Assembly (NCBI GenBank): GCA_003342815.1
Contig: PTEX01000314.1
Span: forward strand, 296,244 to 360,243
Length of the DNA stretch: 64,000 bases
DNA from: Eudromia elegans
Taxonomy: Eukaryota > Chordata > Aves > Tinamiformes > Tinamidae
Direction of reading: 5' to 3'
Part shown: piece by piece, positions 49,253-62,700 of the stretch
Layout of the letters: each line of letters opens with the position of its first letter
Position numbering within the stretch: position 1 is the first letter of the stretch
Program-made: the position numbers and the translations under genes
Notes under the pieces: generated by a model
What the model was told of the DNA's origin: nothing
Databases searched by the model: none
What the model saw: only the letters and a program-made list of their open reading frames with translations

Positions 49253-52200
49253 AAGCGTGTAGCTGGAGGAAAGAGAGAAAAAGTAATTAAAAGAATATCA
49301 TGCCATAAACCCTTAGACCCTTAGTGGTCATACTGCAAATCTTCAGAGGCAGAGTTGACCTGAGGGCAATTATCATTCCCCATCGTTGTTCTGGTTGAAC
49401 AAGCTCTAGTTTCCCTCTTTTTTATATATATTATTGGGTAATCACTAGACCCCACAGAAATTAGTTTTGACATATCTTAAAAGTTCAATTGTGCTAAGGG
49501 TTTAAAAGTTGGATTCATCTTAAATAAATATTTGTTTCTAGAGAAGCAAGTACATATTAATGGAGATTATAAACGTACATATTAGTTGGGATTCAGTAAG
49601 TGTTTAGCAGTGTAAACCATTTCATTTGTACATTTTACAGGCCTTTCAGAAGTTGTGCACAGAGATAACAATGCTGAAGAAGTCGGTGGCAAATACAATC
49701 TCGTCCCTTTTCAGGACAGCTTTGCAAAGTTACTAATTTAAAAAAGTTGTTGTATTTGCAATTTTAAGCTTTATGACTTCCATGATACACACAAAAAAAA
49801 CTAAAGTAGGGAAGCATCCCTTGCTCTGCTAGCTACCTCCTGATCCAGGCAATAAGTCAAATAAATCACCATGTCATGCTGCATGTTTCAAGCACTGACA
49901 ACCTTTAAACATATTTCTAACTGCTTAAAGACAAATGAATGTAATGAACGGTGTTCCTGGAATGAGTAATTCTATTAACAGAACGATCAAGTTCTGTCAG
50001 GAGGATATGCGGAAGACTCCAGCAACGTAACTGGAGTCAACCAAGAGCTGACACGAAAATAATTTTAGTAACATTGCAGGAAGGCACGCTCGATGTATCA
50101 CATAACAAAATAACCTTTAATCCTACCCATGACTTCTTGATAAAACAACAGAATATCAAATTTCAATTTATCTTTTTAAGTACCTAGAAAAGATATCTCA
50201 CCAACTGTGAAAGGAAGGACAAAAAACCCAGTCATGTGAAAGACTTTGACGGGATAAAGATTAAGAGAGAGCCTTCTCCCATATTTAATCACATCTGTAA
50301 AAATATTTTTCCAAACTATCACTTTGTTCAGAATAGTTACCTTAACTTCAAAGGGATTATTTTCAGATATTCAGTAATTTGGCCTTGAAAATATTACTAA
50401 AACTTCAGCAACTATTAAAAGAAAAGGTATTACAATTTCTCTTGTTCTCTATTTACATATTGTCTATACAGCAGTCAGGTTAAATGCTCACTTAAAAGCA
50501 GTATATTGTTCATTCAAAGCACTCACTGTTGCAGCAATATATAGTTACCATCCTTCATAAATTGTTACCCAGGTCAAGCAGCTAATGGATCAATCTGTAG
50601 TTCTCCACCTACATTCTACTAGTCACCCAGACAGAAACTGACAGTAGTTTCTTGGAAAGAGAGAACTGCTTTTCTCTTAAGGAAAGTACTGGGTAGTCTT
50701 TTAATGTATCTACTGCACTTCAGCCTGCTTAAAATGCCAAAATTAAGGTTTGAAAAGAATCTTCTGTACAAAATCATTTGCTGTATTTATATACTAAATC
50801 CTATCATAAACACTCAAATGTTTATGCAATTATATAGGCTTCAGTTTGAGAGTGACCTGGGATGACAGTGCAGTGCCTGAGCAAATTTTTGGCGTAGTTG
50901 CACGTATTTCTAAAGTCAGAGTGCGGTTCTGGTAATATTTTGACAAAACTTTTACTTGGGGGAATAGTACTTCATTTATGTTCAGAGACATTATTTTGTT
51001 TCCATTCAATTCTTCCTGCTGAGTATTTCTTTTTTTGAAAATACTTTTCTATATAGAAAGGTGCACAATCGTAGTTAACATCGTGAACAGCTTAAAGGTA
51101 ATTTTTTTACCAACTAAGAAGGCCTAGATGCCACAAAAGCAAACATATTCCATTAAAGCCAAACAAGTGTACAAACTGAGAAAAAAAAGGACAATTCTGA
51201 GTTTCATTTACATATATTTTGGGAACATAAAATGCTAAAACGCAATTTTTAAATTATACAATATCACACAAGTTTACAATAAATAATCATGCAATTAAAG
51301 TTTTATGAATTTTATGAAAATATGAACTTTAATGATATCATTTGCAGAAATGCAATTTTAGATGCATTGCTTTGAAATGCTTTTGCATAACTTCTGTGAG
51401 AATATTTTTCCTGATGCAGTCTGTCTACACTCACCCATTCAATGATGACCTAGGTTAAGTACCAAATATTTCTGATTTCTTCTGTTAAACTTATTGAAAA
51501 ATAGGTGAAGGCCAATACTTAAAAGCAAAAAACAAAAATGCAATTCTGATTAGTAACTAGAGAGGAAAGCATCCCAGATGTCTTGTTTCTCAAAAACTTT
51601 TCTTTCCAGTGTAAACAATTTTGTGGTATTATGCAAATTCATTTTCCTAAAAACATGACAGAGGTACAAAATGTGCTTCAGGCAGACTGAATACTTTATC
51701 CAAATTTAATTGAGTCTGATGCTAGAATTCAAAATACACTATTCAGGCTAAACATTCTTTTTCTGAAATATGTCTGTTGTTTTAGTTAAATACAAACAGA
51801 AAACTTAAGTAGCATATGCTAAAATATTTTTATTTCCAGGCATCAGACCTTTCAGTTTTGATTATTATAAAAGCATGTCTGCTGAAAACTTAATGTCATT
51901 GCAAAAATGTCAATAACTGTTGAGAATAGCCACAAGTACAACAGAAAATAACATTTAAAATCTTTAAAATGGAATGATGCTTGCAATCTGAAATCAACAT
52001 CAGATTTTAAAACTACATGTAGAAAGAGATTCAATAACAAACAAAATTATTCTGAAATGCTAGTGTCTTTCAGCCTAGAAATAAGTAGGGGGGGGTGTGT
52101 GCCCTCCCTTCCAACCCAAACAGACCAGAAACAACAGTAAAGAAAGTCATGCATACATTCTATCTGGGCTGTAATTCTACTCTAAAATGAAGATATGTTT

Positions 52201-53033
52201 AATGCTATGATAAAACCATCTTTTCAAAAAAACCATAACAAATACTAAAGAAATAAGACCAAGAAATATTCTGTCTACATCATTCTACTAATTAGATTGC
52301 TCTTATTTCTAAGTTACAAAGCTGACCTGTCACAAATTCCTGCACTGATTTGAATTACTGTCAAAGATGGTTTGAATGGATAAAACAGAGCACATTTCCA
52401 CTAGGAAAATAAAGTTCATTACAATTTTGTGCAAAAAGGTAACCAGAAGTACCATTTTGTTTCATTAGAAAAGCATCTACCTTTATAATAAACCAATAGA
52501 GGTACCTAGAACCTAAATACTAGCATGTGCATTAAAGAAGTTTTTCACCAAGAATAACTCCAGAAGAAGTAAGCACTTCCAAAAGCATCAGAAATAAAAA
52601 AGCCTGGAATTTTTATATAAAGGTTGATTAACTACAAAAAAAAGGGTGGGATGCAGTTACAAATCCCCCATGAGTAAAGACAGATATAAATGGAACTTAT
52701 GTTTTTCTAAAGACCAAGGTTAACCACACCTTTAATCTAATCTGGAATATATTCATGCAGCAGCCCTCCCCCTCAGTCTAGGCATTCCTCCTCTTCCAAA
52801 GGGCAAGACTGTAACAGTCTTTAAGGCCTTATCTCTTTCACATTGAATTGAGCTTAATTTGATTGAAAGATTTAAGGTTAGTATCAGGTGTTAGAGAGGA
52901 AAGGGACATAGACTTATATGAACACAAACATTCCCTGAGGGCATGCATTATTTCTGCTTAGGAAAACAGGTTGTTCAGAGTTCAGATGGTTGATACTCTC
53001 TTTCCTCTGGTCTGCTACTCCATAATCAGCTGT

Positions 53034-53073
53034 GCTTTGGATCACTTTGGAATCGCTTTGATCACTTTGGAAT
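53034..53073 (+). repeat. Two-copy tandem duplication, about 21-bp period
   Basis: GCTTTGGATCACTTTGGAAT at 53034 is followed at 53055 by a copy two bases shorter, GCTTTGATCACTTTGGAAT. It lies in the GALNT1 5.4-kb intron. Confidence 0.85.
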
Positions 53074-53562
53074 AGGTTAGGCAGTATGCTAAAGCATCAC
53101 ACACATTTGCAACCTGAACAAGACACTCATACTTTACATCACTTTACATAGAAAGACCAGAAATATACTGCAAAAGCACTTCAACTAAGCATTATTAAAA
53201 TTCTTAATAACATTTGTAACTGGTGCACATTAACACTACTTAAACCATCACTCAGACACAGACGAGTCACCCCTCTTCCTCTAAAAATGCAGTTAATCTA
53301 AAGCCCAGAACATAGGCTTTGCAGCTTTGGTATTAGAAGATTCAAACCGACACATCAACATGCTAGGGGCTAAAGTCTTTCATTGCTGAAGAATGGAAAA
53401 TCTATCTCAGCATCAGGAAAAGCACTGTTCACTATCCCTTTTCCCGCAAAGCTAAAATCCAAGAAAAAATCTAAAGCTAAATCCATAGAAAGTTGGTCTC
53501 AATTTTTGAAGTTAAAAGAGTAGCTAGCTAGAACATCTGCAAGATTTCCACATTATCGTTAC

Positions 53563-53729
53563 CTCTTTCACTGGCATCATCTACAAGTATGATTTCTTCC
53601 AGCATGTGTCGTGGCGACCGGTTTATCACACTATGAACAGTTCTTAGAAGTGTGCTCCAAGCCTCATTGTGAAAAACAATGACAACACTTGTTGTGGGAA
53701 GGTTGTCTAGATACACCTTTGTTTTACAC
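53563..53729 (-). CDS. GALNT1: GALNT1 coding exon, residues 106-160 (start of catalytic domain)
   Basis: This 167-bp exon begins after a T-rich acceptor (tttgtttacag). It supplies the last base of Gly105, then 55 codons from CKTKVY to DDASER, then the first base of Asp161. The donor is g|gtaacg. It encodes the first strand and helix of the GT-A catalytic domain: the [19 protein letters not shown] segment and the IILVDDAS strand. Asp156, the second D of VDDAS, is a known UDP-GalNAc/catalytic-site residue of the family. Cys106 is expected to pair with Cys339 in a downstream exon. The open frame running past the donor ([11 protein letters not shown], then stop) is intron read-through and not coding. 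This is the most 5' exon I can find; the exon ending in Gly105 is missing from the window. Confidence 0.96.
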
Positions 53730-56700
53730 CTGTAAACAAAAAAAGGGTAAGTATTTTACAGGTCAGGCCTGCAAATTAAAATTGCAAAGTTAGAGTGCCT
53801 TTTAAAGTATCAAAACATTTGTGATATATCAGTTGTACACATAGTAAGATGAAGGATCAAAAATTGCAGATTTATATTTTCATGTAACAAACATCCTTTC
53901 ATCTAAGTACTGCACGCTAGGAAATAATGCTGGAAGTGATAGAAATATACACTGTTATTAACAGAATATTTGTTTCTACTATCTCTTGTTTTCTGAAGAG
54001 GTCCAACTACACTAACTTGAGTCCTTAATTTGGGCCTACATTCTCCCTTGAGAGGAAAGGGGAAATCCTAGTACTGCAATGGGGGAAGGATATTGGGATA
54101 GAGAGGTGTACAAGCTGAGAAACAGATTACGTTTTTCATTTCTTTGAAAGTTGATGCAATAAGAAGGTCATAATAAACACAAATATATAATAGCTAAACA
54201 GTTCAGAACACAGTTGATGCTTAGAAAAAGCAAGGACTAGATGCACACTACCAATAATACTAATGAATCAAGTAAATAAGTATACTGATGATTTAAAGGG
54301 TTTAATATTGCACAGAAAGGGTTGTTTTCCATCTTACACATATTTTGGCAACGATATAAAAACTGACCAAATTAAAAATGTGTGTATACACATTTTCACA
54401 GTCTAAAGTTTACATGGAAGACCACAGGTTTAGTTCTCCAAAGAGAGGATACTTATGTATAGAGGATACTTATGCAAAAAATATACACACTCCAGATATA
54501 CCCTGTACAACTAATATTTAACACTCCCCACAACACTATTTTTTAAAAAAGTGCTATTTTCAGCATCTCTTATAAGAAATTAATATATTGTTCATAAAGT
54601 ACTCTAACACTTCTGAAAATATAGTTTTGCTCTAAGAAAAAGGAGGCAGGGAACTTCTGTTCTTTGTACAAATCTGTTCTTCCTGTATATTTAAAATCAC
54701 ACATGGAAGCTTACATAAACAATGGTATCAAATGCTTTAAGATTCAAAACTAAACAGAAATATGCAGATCTCATACACAAGCAAAGTAAAACATTTCAAA
54801 GGAAAAGACACCTTCAATGAAATGTCATTTCAATACAAAAGCTTTTATCAGATCCCCAAATCACTGAACCAACTCACCACCGTACAACCTGATCTACATA
54901 CTACTGAAATATGGTAACAAGACAAGTAGTCAAAACTGCAACCTTAACAGTAGTGGCCCAGTATGAGGGCCTGAGAAATAGGTATCTTGAAATAGGTATG
55001 AGTTTTTATATATATATAAAAAAACCTGAAGGAACAACCTATTGACATCTGCATCTATTCTCATCCCGTTTTCCTTTAGAGGAGCAGGTAACCCCATGAA
55101 CACCAGCTAAAGGTGTTCAAGAGCTATCTATCTCTTGAACATAAATAATATTGTTGCTGGAGAATCTGGTTAGACTGACAGCTCCCGCAAATGAGAGCAG
55201 CTCCTATATGAGGCATTTCAATTCTAAAGTACTGACAAAAGTCTAAGGTGCATCCAAATCCCTGAAAGAGACTGAAAAATCCCAAAAAAGCACTGAAGTG
55301 CAGGTTTTACTTAGGAAATGTTAAGATAAGCTTCTGTGGTATCATATTTCACCTTGAAATTTCAAATAGTATCACCTTTGAAGGATGAGGTACAATTTTA
55401 CATCGGTATTATACTTCTTTAGAATTAAGAACAAATTTAATTAACCATTAGAGAAGTGACAGTCACAAAATCTTTGGAGAAAGCAACCATGTAGTCCTCT
55501 GTTTTCTGATTTAACTCATTTATAATGAAAACACCTTATAAACTCCAGTACTTCAAATTATTTATGTGGTACCACTCAAAAATAAAGCATTTTTCAGCCA
55601 AAGTATTTTGAATTTTGGATAAAATAAATCAGTATTTAAGGAAAAAAAAGTTGTTCTCCCCCATTCACTTGTTCTGTCAATTCACTATTCTAAACTGAAA
55701 TAAATTCTCAAATATTTTATTTCTGAAACATAACTGCTTTCTAGTGTGCAACCGTGAAGCTTTTGTTATAATAGTAACACAAATCGACTTAATCTTCCTG
55801 TTCTTTTTGGTAAGATATTTATAGGAAAGACACGAGAACTCTATAAATCAGCTGATCTCCATTTAGAGCAATATCAATATCAATGATGCCTCAAAAAAAT
55901 TGGCACAACATTTTTTGAATACTATTTTTAACAGTGTGAAGTTATTGTGAAAAGATTTGTTAAGGCAGGCAGAATAAAGGAAAGAATAAATGATGTTATA
56001 TGCAATTTTTATTACTCTCTTCACTTACCATTCTATGTATTATTTTCATATGTATTTGCATAAGCTTTGTGAACATGTAAGAATAAGAAAGATTTAAATT
56101 TGAAAGATATTGGCAGACCCTATCTCTTCTCTTACTGCCACAGGAACATAAAACAGCAGTGAAACAGAACAGCTGACACCAGTGATTAGAGGTTTATATG
56201 TAAACTCATATTTTACATTTACCAATAAACATTTAAATGAAACGTCCTTTTTGACTTTCATTTAAAAATAAGTACCTTAGAAAGGGATTATTATAGAATT
56301 TAATAGAGAGCATTAGTTTCAACTGCTGATTATGCAACATTAATAGCATAACCAAATCATCAATGGTATGACACATTGTCAGAATCAATCAAGGGCGATT
56401 TGAATTTCAATTCCCTATTAATATATTATGTTCCTGTTGTCGGATCACTTCTCAACTAATTTTCAAATTGACTGCATAATATTGGGAATGCACACCAACT
56501 CCTGTAATTTAATGAAGACTCCAAAGAGAGGTTGAAAATGTCTATTTCACATGATACACATCTTCCTTTCTTTAACCTGTGGCAGCCACCATACAAAATA
56601 CTGGCTAATGTAACTTCATACATTATTTAGATTGTGAAAACTCCCAAATATGTTAGATGTTTTAAATGCAAACTTAAGGTCCTTCTTACCTTAAAGCAGA

Positions 56701-59700
56701 AAAGTGGTTGAGATTGTTAAAATATCAGCAAGACAAAAAGTCTGATTGATCTGCATTTCCTCAAGTACAAATCAGTGTTTAGAACATATTATTAGTCTAC
56801 ATCAAGTTCCCTTCCTGTACCCTGATATACTCAACTTTAGCTGCAATAGGGAGGAGTACAAATGTAATTTTTGATTTTTTGCTTTCATGTAATTGGGAAA
56901 TATAAGATAAATCATCCAACATCCACCAACAAAAAAAGAGGAAAACTAAGTTTACAAGCTGTGCTCTTTAAAATTTGTACACAGAATCCACAGGACAATA
57001 ACATAAATGCCTCAGCTCCTGCCCAATAACATCCTGGCCAAGATGCTCCAAGAACATTCATTCTTCATAAAATTCCACAATTTGCTTCTTTTTTGTGATA
57101 GAATTAGAATGCTTCAGGTAGGTGTGGCTTATAACTAAATGGATAGAAAAAATCCCCATCTACACAAGAGAACAAGGTAGTCCAATAAGTCCAAATCCTT
57201 CATCAACTTGTATTCAGATTGCAAGCACTAAACAAAAAGGTAGACAGATGCAAGTCTGCGTGTATGTAACATTTTCTAAAGAGAAACAATGATAGCAAGA
57301 TAAGTAAAAGTCCTCCCAGACACCCTGTGGCCTGATTTCAGTTTTAAATATACAATGGAAAGATAAAAGCAACCTTCCTGCATTACACTTCCTTGTGTAT
57401 CATAACTTTTTTCAAAGATTGAATCTTATATAGAACTGATTTCAAATACAACTAAAGAACATCTGACAAAACTTTTTACTCTTTCACCTCTAGGTATATT
57501 TATATATATTTTTATATATGTTTTATATATTTGTAGTTTAGAAGAGAGAAAAATGAAAATAACTTGGAAGACACATGCAGTAAGGCATTTCTGTCTAAAT
57601 ACACTGGTAAATTATATCTCAGACATTACATGCTGTTCCAGCATAATCTTGAAGGGAAAGAAGATATATCAGATCAATTAAAACCCTCATTCTACTTTAA
57701 GTGATTCTGCTTCCAAAAAGTCATAAAATACAGTTCCCAAATGTGCAAAGAAAAGTTTACTCAACTGTTTGTTAGTGTTCTTTCCATCTGTTCCTCTAAT
57801 AGAGAAAAATATGGGTCTTGTATGTCCATTTCCATAGAATGCAAGATAAAAAAAAAAGGTAGATAAAAATAATAATAGAATTATTTTCTATTCAATGTAA
57901 AAAGTACTATTCAAAACAGACCTTTTGAAAGGCACGTTTCCCAAGTAATCCAATTAGTGTTCATGACTACGAAAGTACAATGGAGAGAGAAGCATGCCAC
58001 CAATGGTGTCTCTGCCACCAAAGTTTGCTGCAGGATCCAGAAAGTCCCAATGTCACCAGGGGCAGGACTCGAGCCATCACTTTTTGCTCTTCTCTAGAGC
58101 ATTAGCTGTACCCACAGCATTAGCTATGCCCATGCTGGCATGCTAATAGAATCATTTAGAATGGAAAACTAGTTAGACATAAACTTTATATCTAAATGTT
58201 GGTAAAGAAATAGTTGATGCCTCTAAACCATAGTTAAATATCGAAGCATCTGGCCAATAGATTCAGAACTACATCCTAGGCACATAAAACAGATTTTAAA
58301 ATCCTCTTTAACAACAACAGGAGTGCATGATATACAGGGCATCTGCTGAGATGGTAGAAACTATCAGGAGCATCTCCGTTTTGCAATTTCTTCACCAAAG
58401 GAGTTTACTCTCAATTCTGCTTGATATCTACAGAACTAGAATACACTCTCATGTGGATGAAGGAACAAGAAAACCATAGTTCATCATTGCAGAGACAGAA
58501 CAAGTCTACCAGGAGATCTTACAAGACATTTCATTTGAACTCTCTGACAGGTGAAATTCTCAGGACACCTATTCTGCTTTGCTCATTGCCTGACCCAGAG
58601 CTCAGCAAGGTCAGTGTAACCTATTTGTCCAACCCCAAGGCACACAGAAGTCAAGAAGTCTACATACAGCTGATTACTATGCTAATATTGCCTTCTTCAG
58701 CTCATTTTTGAACTTCTACATACTCCAAAGATCACCTCATAAATGTAAATGCACAGTCATCTTTTTACAAGATAATACTCAGCATTTCATCAACACCCGG
58801 AAATAAACTGTATTCAATACCTTTTATTTACAGCTTAATTTAATTTAGAAATTATTCCCAAAACTCAACTGATTGAGAGCTGTATGCAATATTGTCATAC
58901 CTTAAAAAACAACATATTTAAAAATATTAGTAGTGATCTGCCTTCACATCTTTCAAAAGTCATGGTAAAACTTTCATTAAAGCAATGCAGTAAAATTTAC
59001 TATCCCAATAGATCTTACATACTTCTGTTTCATAGGCTAGAGAATTATTCACCAAAAAGGCTATAGGTAGTAGTAATCTTGCAGGACACCAATTACATGC
59101 TACCATAATGCTTATGCAGTGACAAGCAACAAGGAAAAGGTTCTTCGTTGAGGTATAACATTAAAATAAATTTTGCAGCTCATCTTCTAGGAAGATGTAG
59201 TATTTACATTTTGTATTAGAAATAGATCCCGCATTTCTGAATATCATAGGACAAATCTTTACCTCTTCCTTCACTGCCAATTAGTTTTTCTCCATTGATG
59301 AGAAAAGAGAAGACAAATAACAATGGAATACTTTGGCTTTTTTAAAAATATTGAATAAATATTTAAATATTGACAAAATAGGGCCACCCATGCTTATTCG
59401 AAACAAAAAAACCCCAACCTAGTAGACCTGTACAACCTGAGCCACGATTTGCTACATCTGAGATGAGTTTTACGGAGAGATTCTATCAGCTTTTTTTATG
59501 GAAACATAGTATGACCAATAACATAATTTTAAACAGTGCAAAAACACCAATAGCAGCAAAACTCGTAGGCAACCTTTGCTTCCCAGCCCAGCGCATTCTG
59601 GGAAACAACAACATAAGCCAGAGCATCTGCTATAGACCATGCAGCTCAGCTAGACAACCTTACTAGAGCTCAGAGCTGGTGCATACAGAGAGATTCTGCG

Positions 59701-62700
59701 GTGCCGATGGATTTTTGGAAGCTAAACTATGAACAGTCTATCATTTATTTATCATTTTACAATTCTGCCCTATCTTTTGATTTTGCAGGTGGGAGATAAC
59801 AGTTATACATAAAAGCTACAGTTACAAAAAAATCATTTGCCAGGACTTGGGACTACTCATTCGTCAAATTTAAAAATTTTACTGAAAATCATGTTAGACT
59901 AAAGTTTTGTGGAAAAGCCCTTATAATAAAGTTGTTTTACACCAGTGATTCATATAAGCTAGCATAATTAAAATATTTTGGAGTCTGTTTGGGAAATAAG
60001 CATCAGCATCTTTAGACTTGAAAATGTACATTTATTTTCTACTGATGCAAGCCTGCTAGAGGAAAAAGTCTTAAATCCTTTCATGAAACTCCAGGTTTTA
60101 ACTAATTCTATCTGGTGAATCTTGCTGCAATGGCACAGATGTTTATGTCAATTTGCAAAAAGCTAGAGTTTGCAGTAAGGGCAGGTAATAAAGCTGCCAC
60201 ACAGCTACACCTAGTGAACAGACCCCTTTCTACTTCAAGTAGGTGAGGCAGGTCTGAAATATGACTTGGAGTCACAGTGAAGCAGCTGAAGCTGACCTAT
60301 TTCTTGATGTACCACCTCGGCTACAGAAGTGGTAACCTCCAACTGCGTTAAAAAGCTACAGCATTACAGCACTTTGCTTCTGCTAAGCAATGATTTAGTC
60401 TTTCCTGGAGATCACCAGCTGCCTTATGATACCATTATAAACAAGGACATTAATAAAATTAATTCCAATGTGAGTATTAAGAATACGTAAAGCCTACTGC
60501 AAGCAGACTGTGACAATTTGCACTAGAAAATGCTTTCCTATTTCCACTACACAGAAAACCAACACAACCAAAAGAGCTAAAAGCAATATTTATGAGAATG
60601 AAGGAAACACTGAATACCATAATGTGCCAAACCTCTTTTCAATGACTTTGCATAAAACCACAGTAATTTGTGGCCACACAAAATAAATAAAAATAAATAA
60701 ACACTACAGAGAAGTTTGCAGTAAAACTTTACACTACTCCTGAAGAAAGACCCTACCTACAAATCAGGACAATTTGTATTTTTAAAAAAGCCAGTCTTTA
60801 TATAATCCTTTATATAATTCTTACAACAACTACAATTAATCTTTCCTACAAGGTGACCTGGATGCAGGCAAATCCTTCACTCTAATTTAAACATTTCCAT
60901 CCAGCCTGCCAAAATGTCTGCCTTCAATAGTATTATGTTAATTTACCTGACATCAAGAGTATGAAATTTTCCTTTCTTCTGATTTCAAAGATTTGGATAT
61001 AAGAAAGGTCGTATTATCTCATGATTCAAGTAGAACTCTTCTTTAGACCCTGGAAACAAAATCCAAAATGGGTCTTAAAACCATTGTGGTTACAGAATTC
61101 AAACAGAATGTCACAAAAATAATTACCTGAAATTGGTTACTTTTCCTACCCTGAAAGTGATCCTAAGAAATCCTAAGAGACCCTTTGGATAAAGAGGTGT
61201 ACTTAAGAATTAAAATTCAAATTTAATTCCAAACTTAAAACTCTTGCCAAATTATTTTGCATGCTTGACCTAGCAATTTGATACTATATGAATACATATG
61301 AATGGTTGCCCATGCAAAATGAGAGATACTTTTAACTAAGAATGAGATTACCAATTGTAAAGAAAAGAGTTTATAGAAAGCAAATTCATTTTTTAAAGTT
61401 GTTTTAAATTTCTCTAGGAAAAAAGATTTAGACCCAACTTCTTGTTAGTGGATTAAATCAAGATCAACAAGAAAATTTCCAATTATTGACTCTGTCCTAA
61501 TCCAGTAATAAATTCCAGCAAGAAAAAAGATTCAGATGAAAAGTGTTCCTGGTTGGAAAGAACTGCCAGCCTTGCATGTCTCATCTACTTTTGGGCCTTT
61601 CAGCATTATCACTACTGGAAGTCACATTGCTAGTTACCACATCAGATTTCCTCTCCAGATCCCAGGTAAATTAACAGTCTGAATTTCTAGCCTGTGACAA
61701 AGCACTAGATAAATTTTTTACCTCCCACCATCTTTACAACTTAACTCTGTTTTTCTTGTACATCACCACTGCCAGAGCTTAACAAGTTCACAAAATGTAT
61801 CACAATTTATGTATTAATTATTATGTACCAAGTATTTTTTAATTCTGCCTCACTAGGTGCAACTGCAGGCAGCTGCCAAAAGCACAAATCCCACTTTCCA
61901 TCACCACCGTTTTGTCCTCTCCCCTCCTTTGCACCAGGCCTGGCAATCATACAGCTGCAGGGTGCATTCTTTCATTTGGCTGATCCAACAGCATACACTT
62001 CTCTCTGTTTTGGTGTGCAAGTCTCCATTTAGCCTGTGAATTCACGCAGTTGTTAGATTAAATGAGAAAACTTCCTTTGGCTGCTGGCTGCACCAGATTA
62101 CATCTAATTTGAAATGATTCCCTTAGCTTTTCTCCTAAATGAATTAGATGAATTAGAATATTTAAAATGAAATCATCTTCTGAGATACCATATAGATATA
62201 AATTCTTCAAGTGCTGCCATTTAAAAACACCACAAAGCTCCAACGGTGTACAAATGTATATGCGCATTGATTAGTCTTACCACAAACACATGTTTTTCAA
62301 ATTACCTACGTTCATCAAGCATCAATTGTGTAAATTTGATTTGCCTCTTATTATGATTCAACTGTAAAAAAAGTATACATCCAAACTTTGCAGGTAAAAC
62401 TAAGTTTTGAGAAGTTAAAATGTGAGTTCTAGTATATTCTTACATGTATATTCTGGGTTGACGACTGACAACACTTTTTAAAATGTATGTTTGAAAAGTC
62501 ACATCAAGTGCTATGCTATACCACTTCATGTAATTAACAGCATCTGACACACCTAAAAGCTTAGACCTAAAAACATTTCTTTAGATAGGAGTTAGTCATA
62601 TGGAAAACTTAGAAAAGTGCCCATCATAACTGCTACGAACTCCGTATTTGTGTAAGTGAAGATGAAAAGAATGACTTGTAACAAACAAAAACTGCCTACT

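Larger units (their letters stand above)
48166..53562 (-). other. GALNT1: GALNT1 intron (5.4 kb)
   Basis: AT-rich intron between the residue 106-160 and residue 161-229 exons. The only mobile element I recognise in it is a 62-bp CR1 3' tip at 49191-49252. It also holds an imperfect 21-bp tandem duplication at 53034-53073. No alternative exon with a family-like reading frame was seen. Confidence 0.85.
31737..53729 (-). other. GALNT1: GALNT1 gene, 3' nine coding exons (partial gene span)
   Basis: Nine minus-strand coding blocks join through canonical AG/GT sites into 454 consecutive residues (106-559) of polypeptide GalNAc-transferase 1. This Golgi type II membrane enzyme starts mucin-type O-glycosylation by moving GalNAc from UDP-GalNAc to Ser/Thr. 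The window holds the whole catalytic domain (GT-A fold, family GT27) and the C-terminal ricin-type lectin domain. Introns from 5' to 3' are about 5.4, 1.5, 1.26, 0.74, 8.1, 1.26, 0.72 and 1.6 kb. Counting back from the stop puts the first cysteine at 106, as in mammalian GALNT1, so no codon seems to be gained or lost across 454 residues. The cytosolic tail, signal anchor and stem (residues 1-105) and the promoter are not in view. I recognised the gene from remembered family sequence, not a search. GALNT13 is the nearest alternative, but the residue-level match favours GALNT1. Confidence 0.96.
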
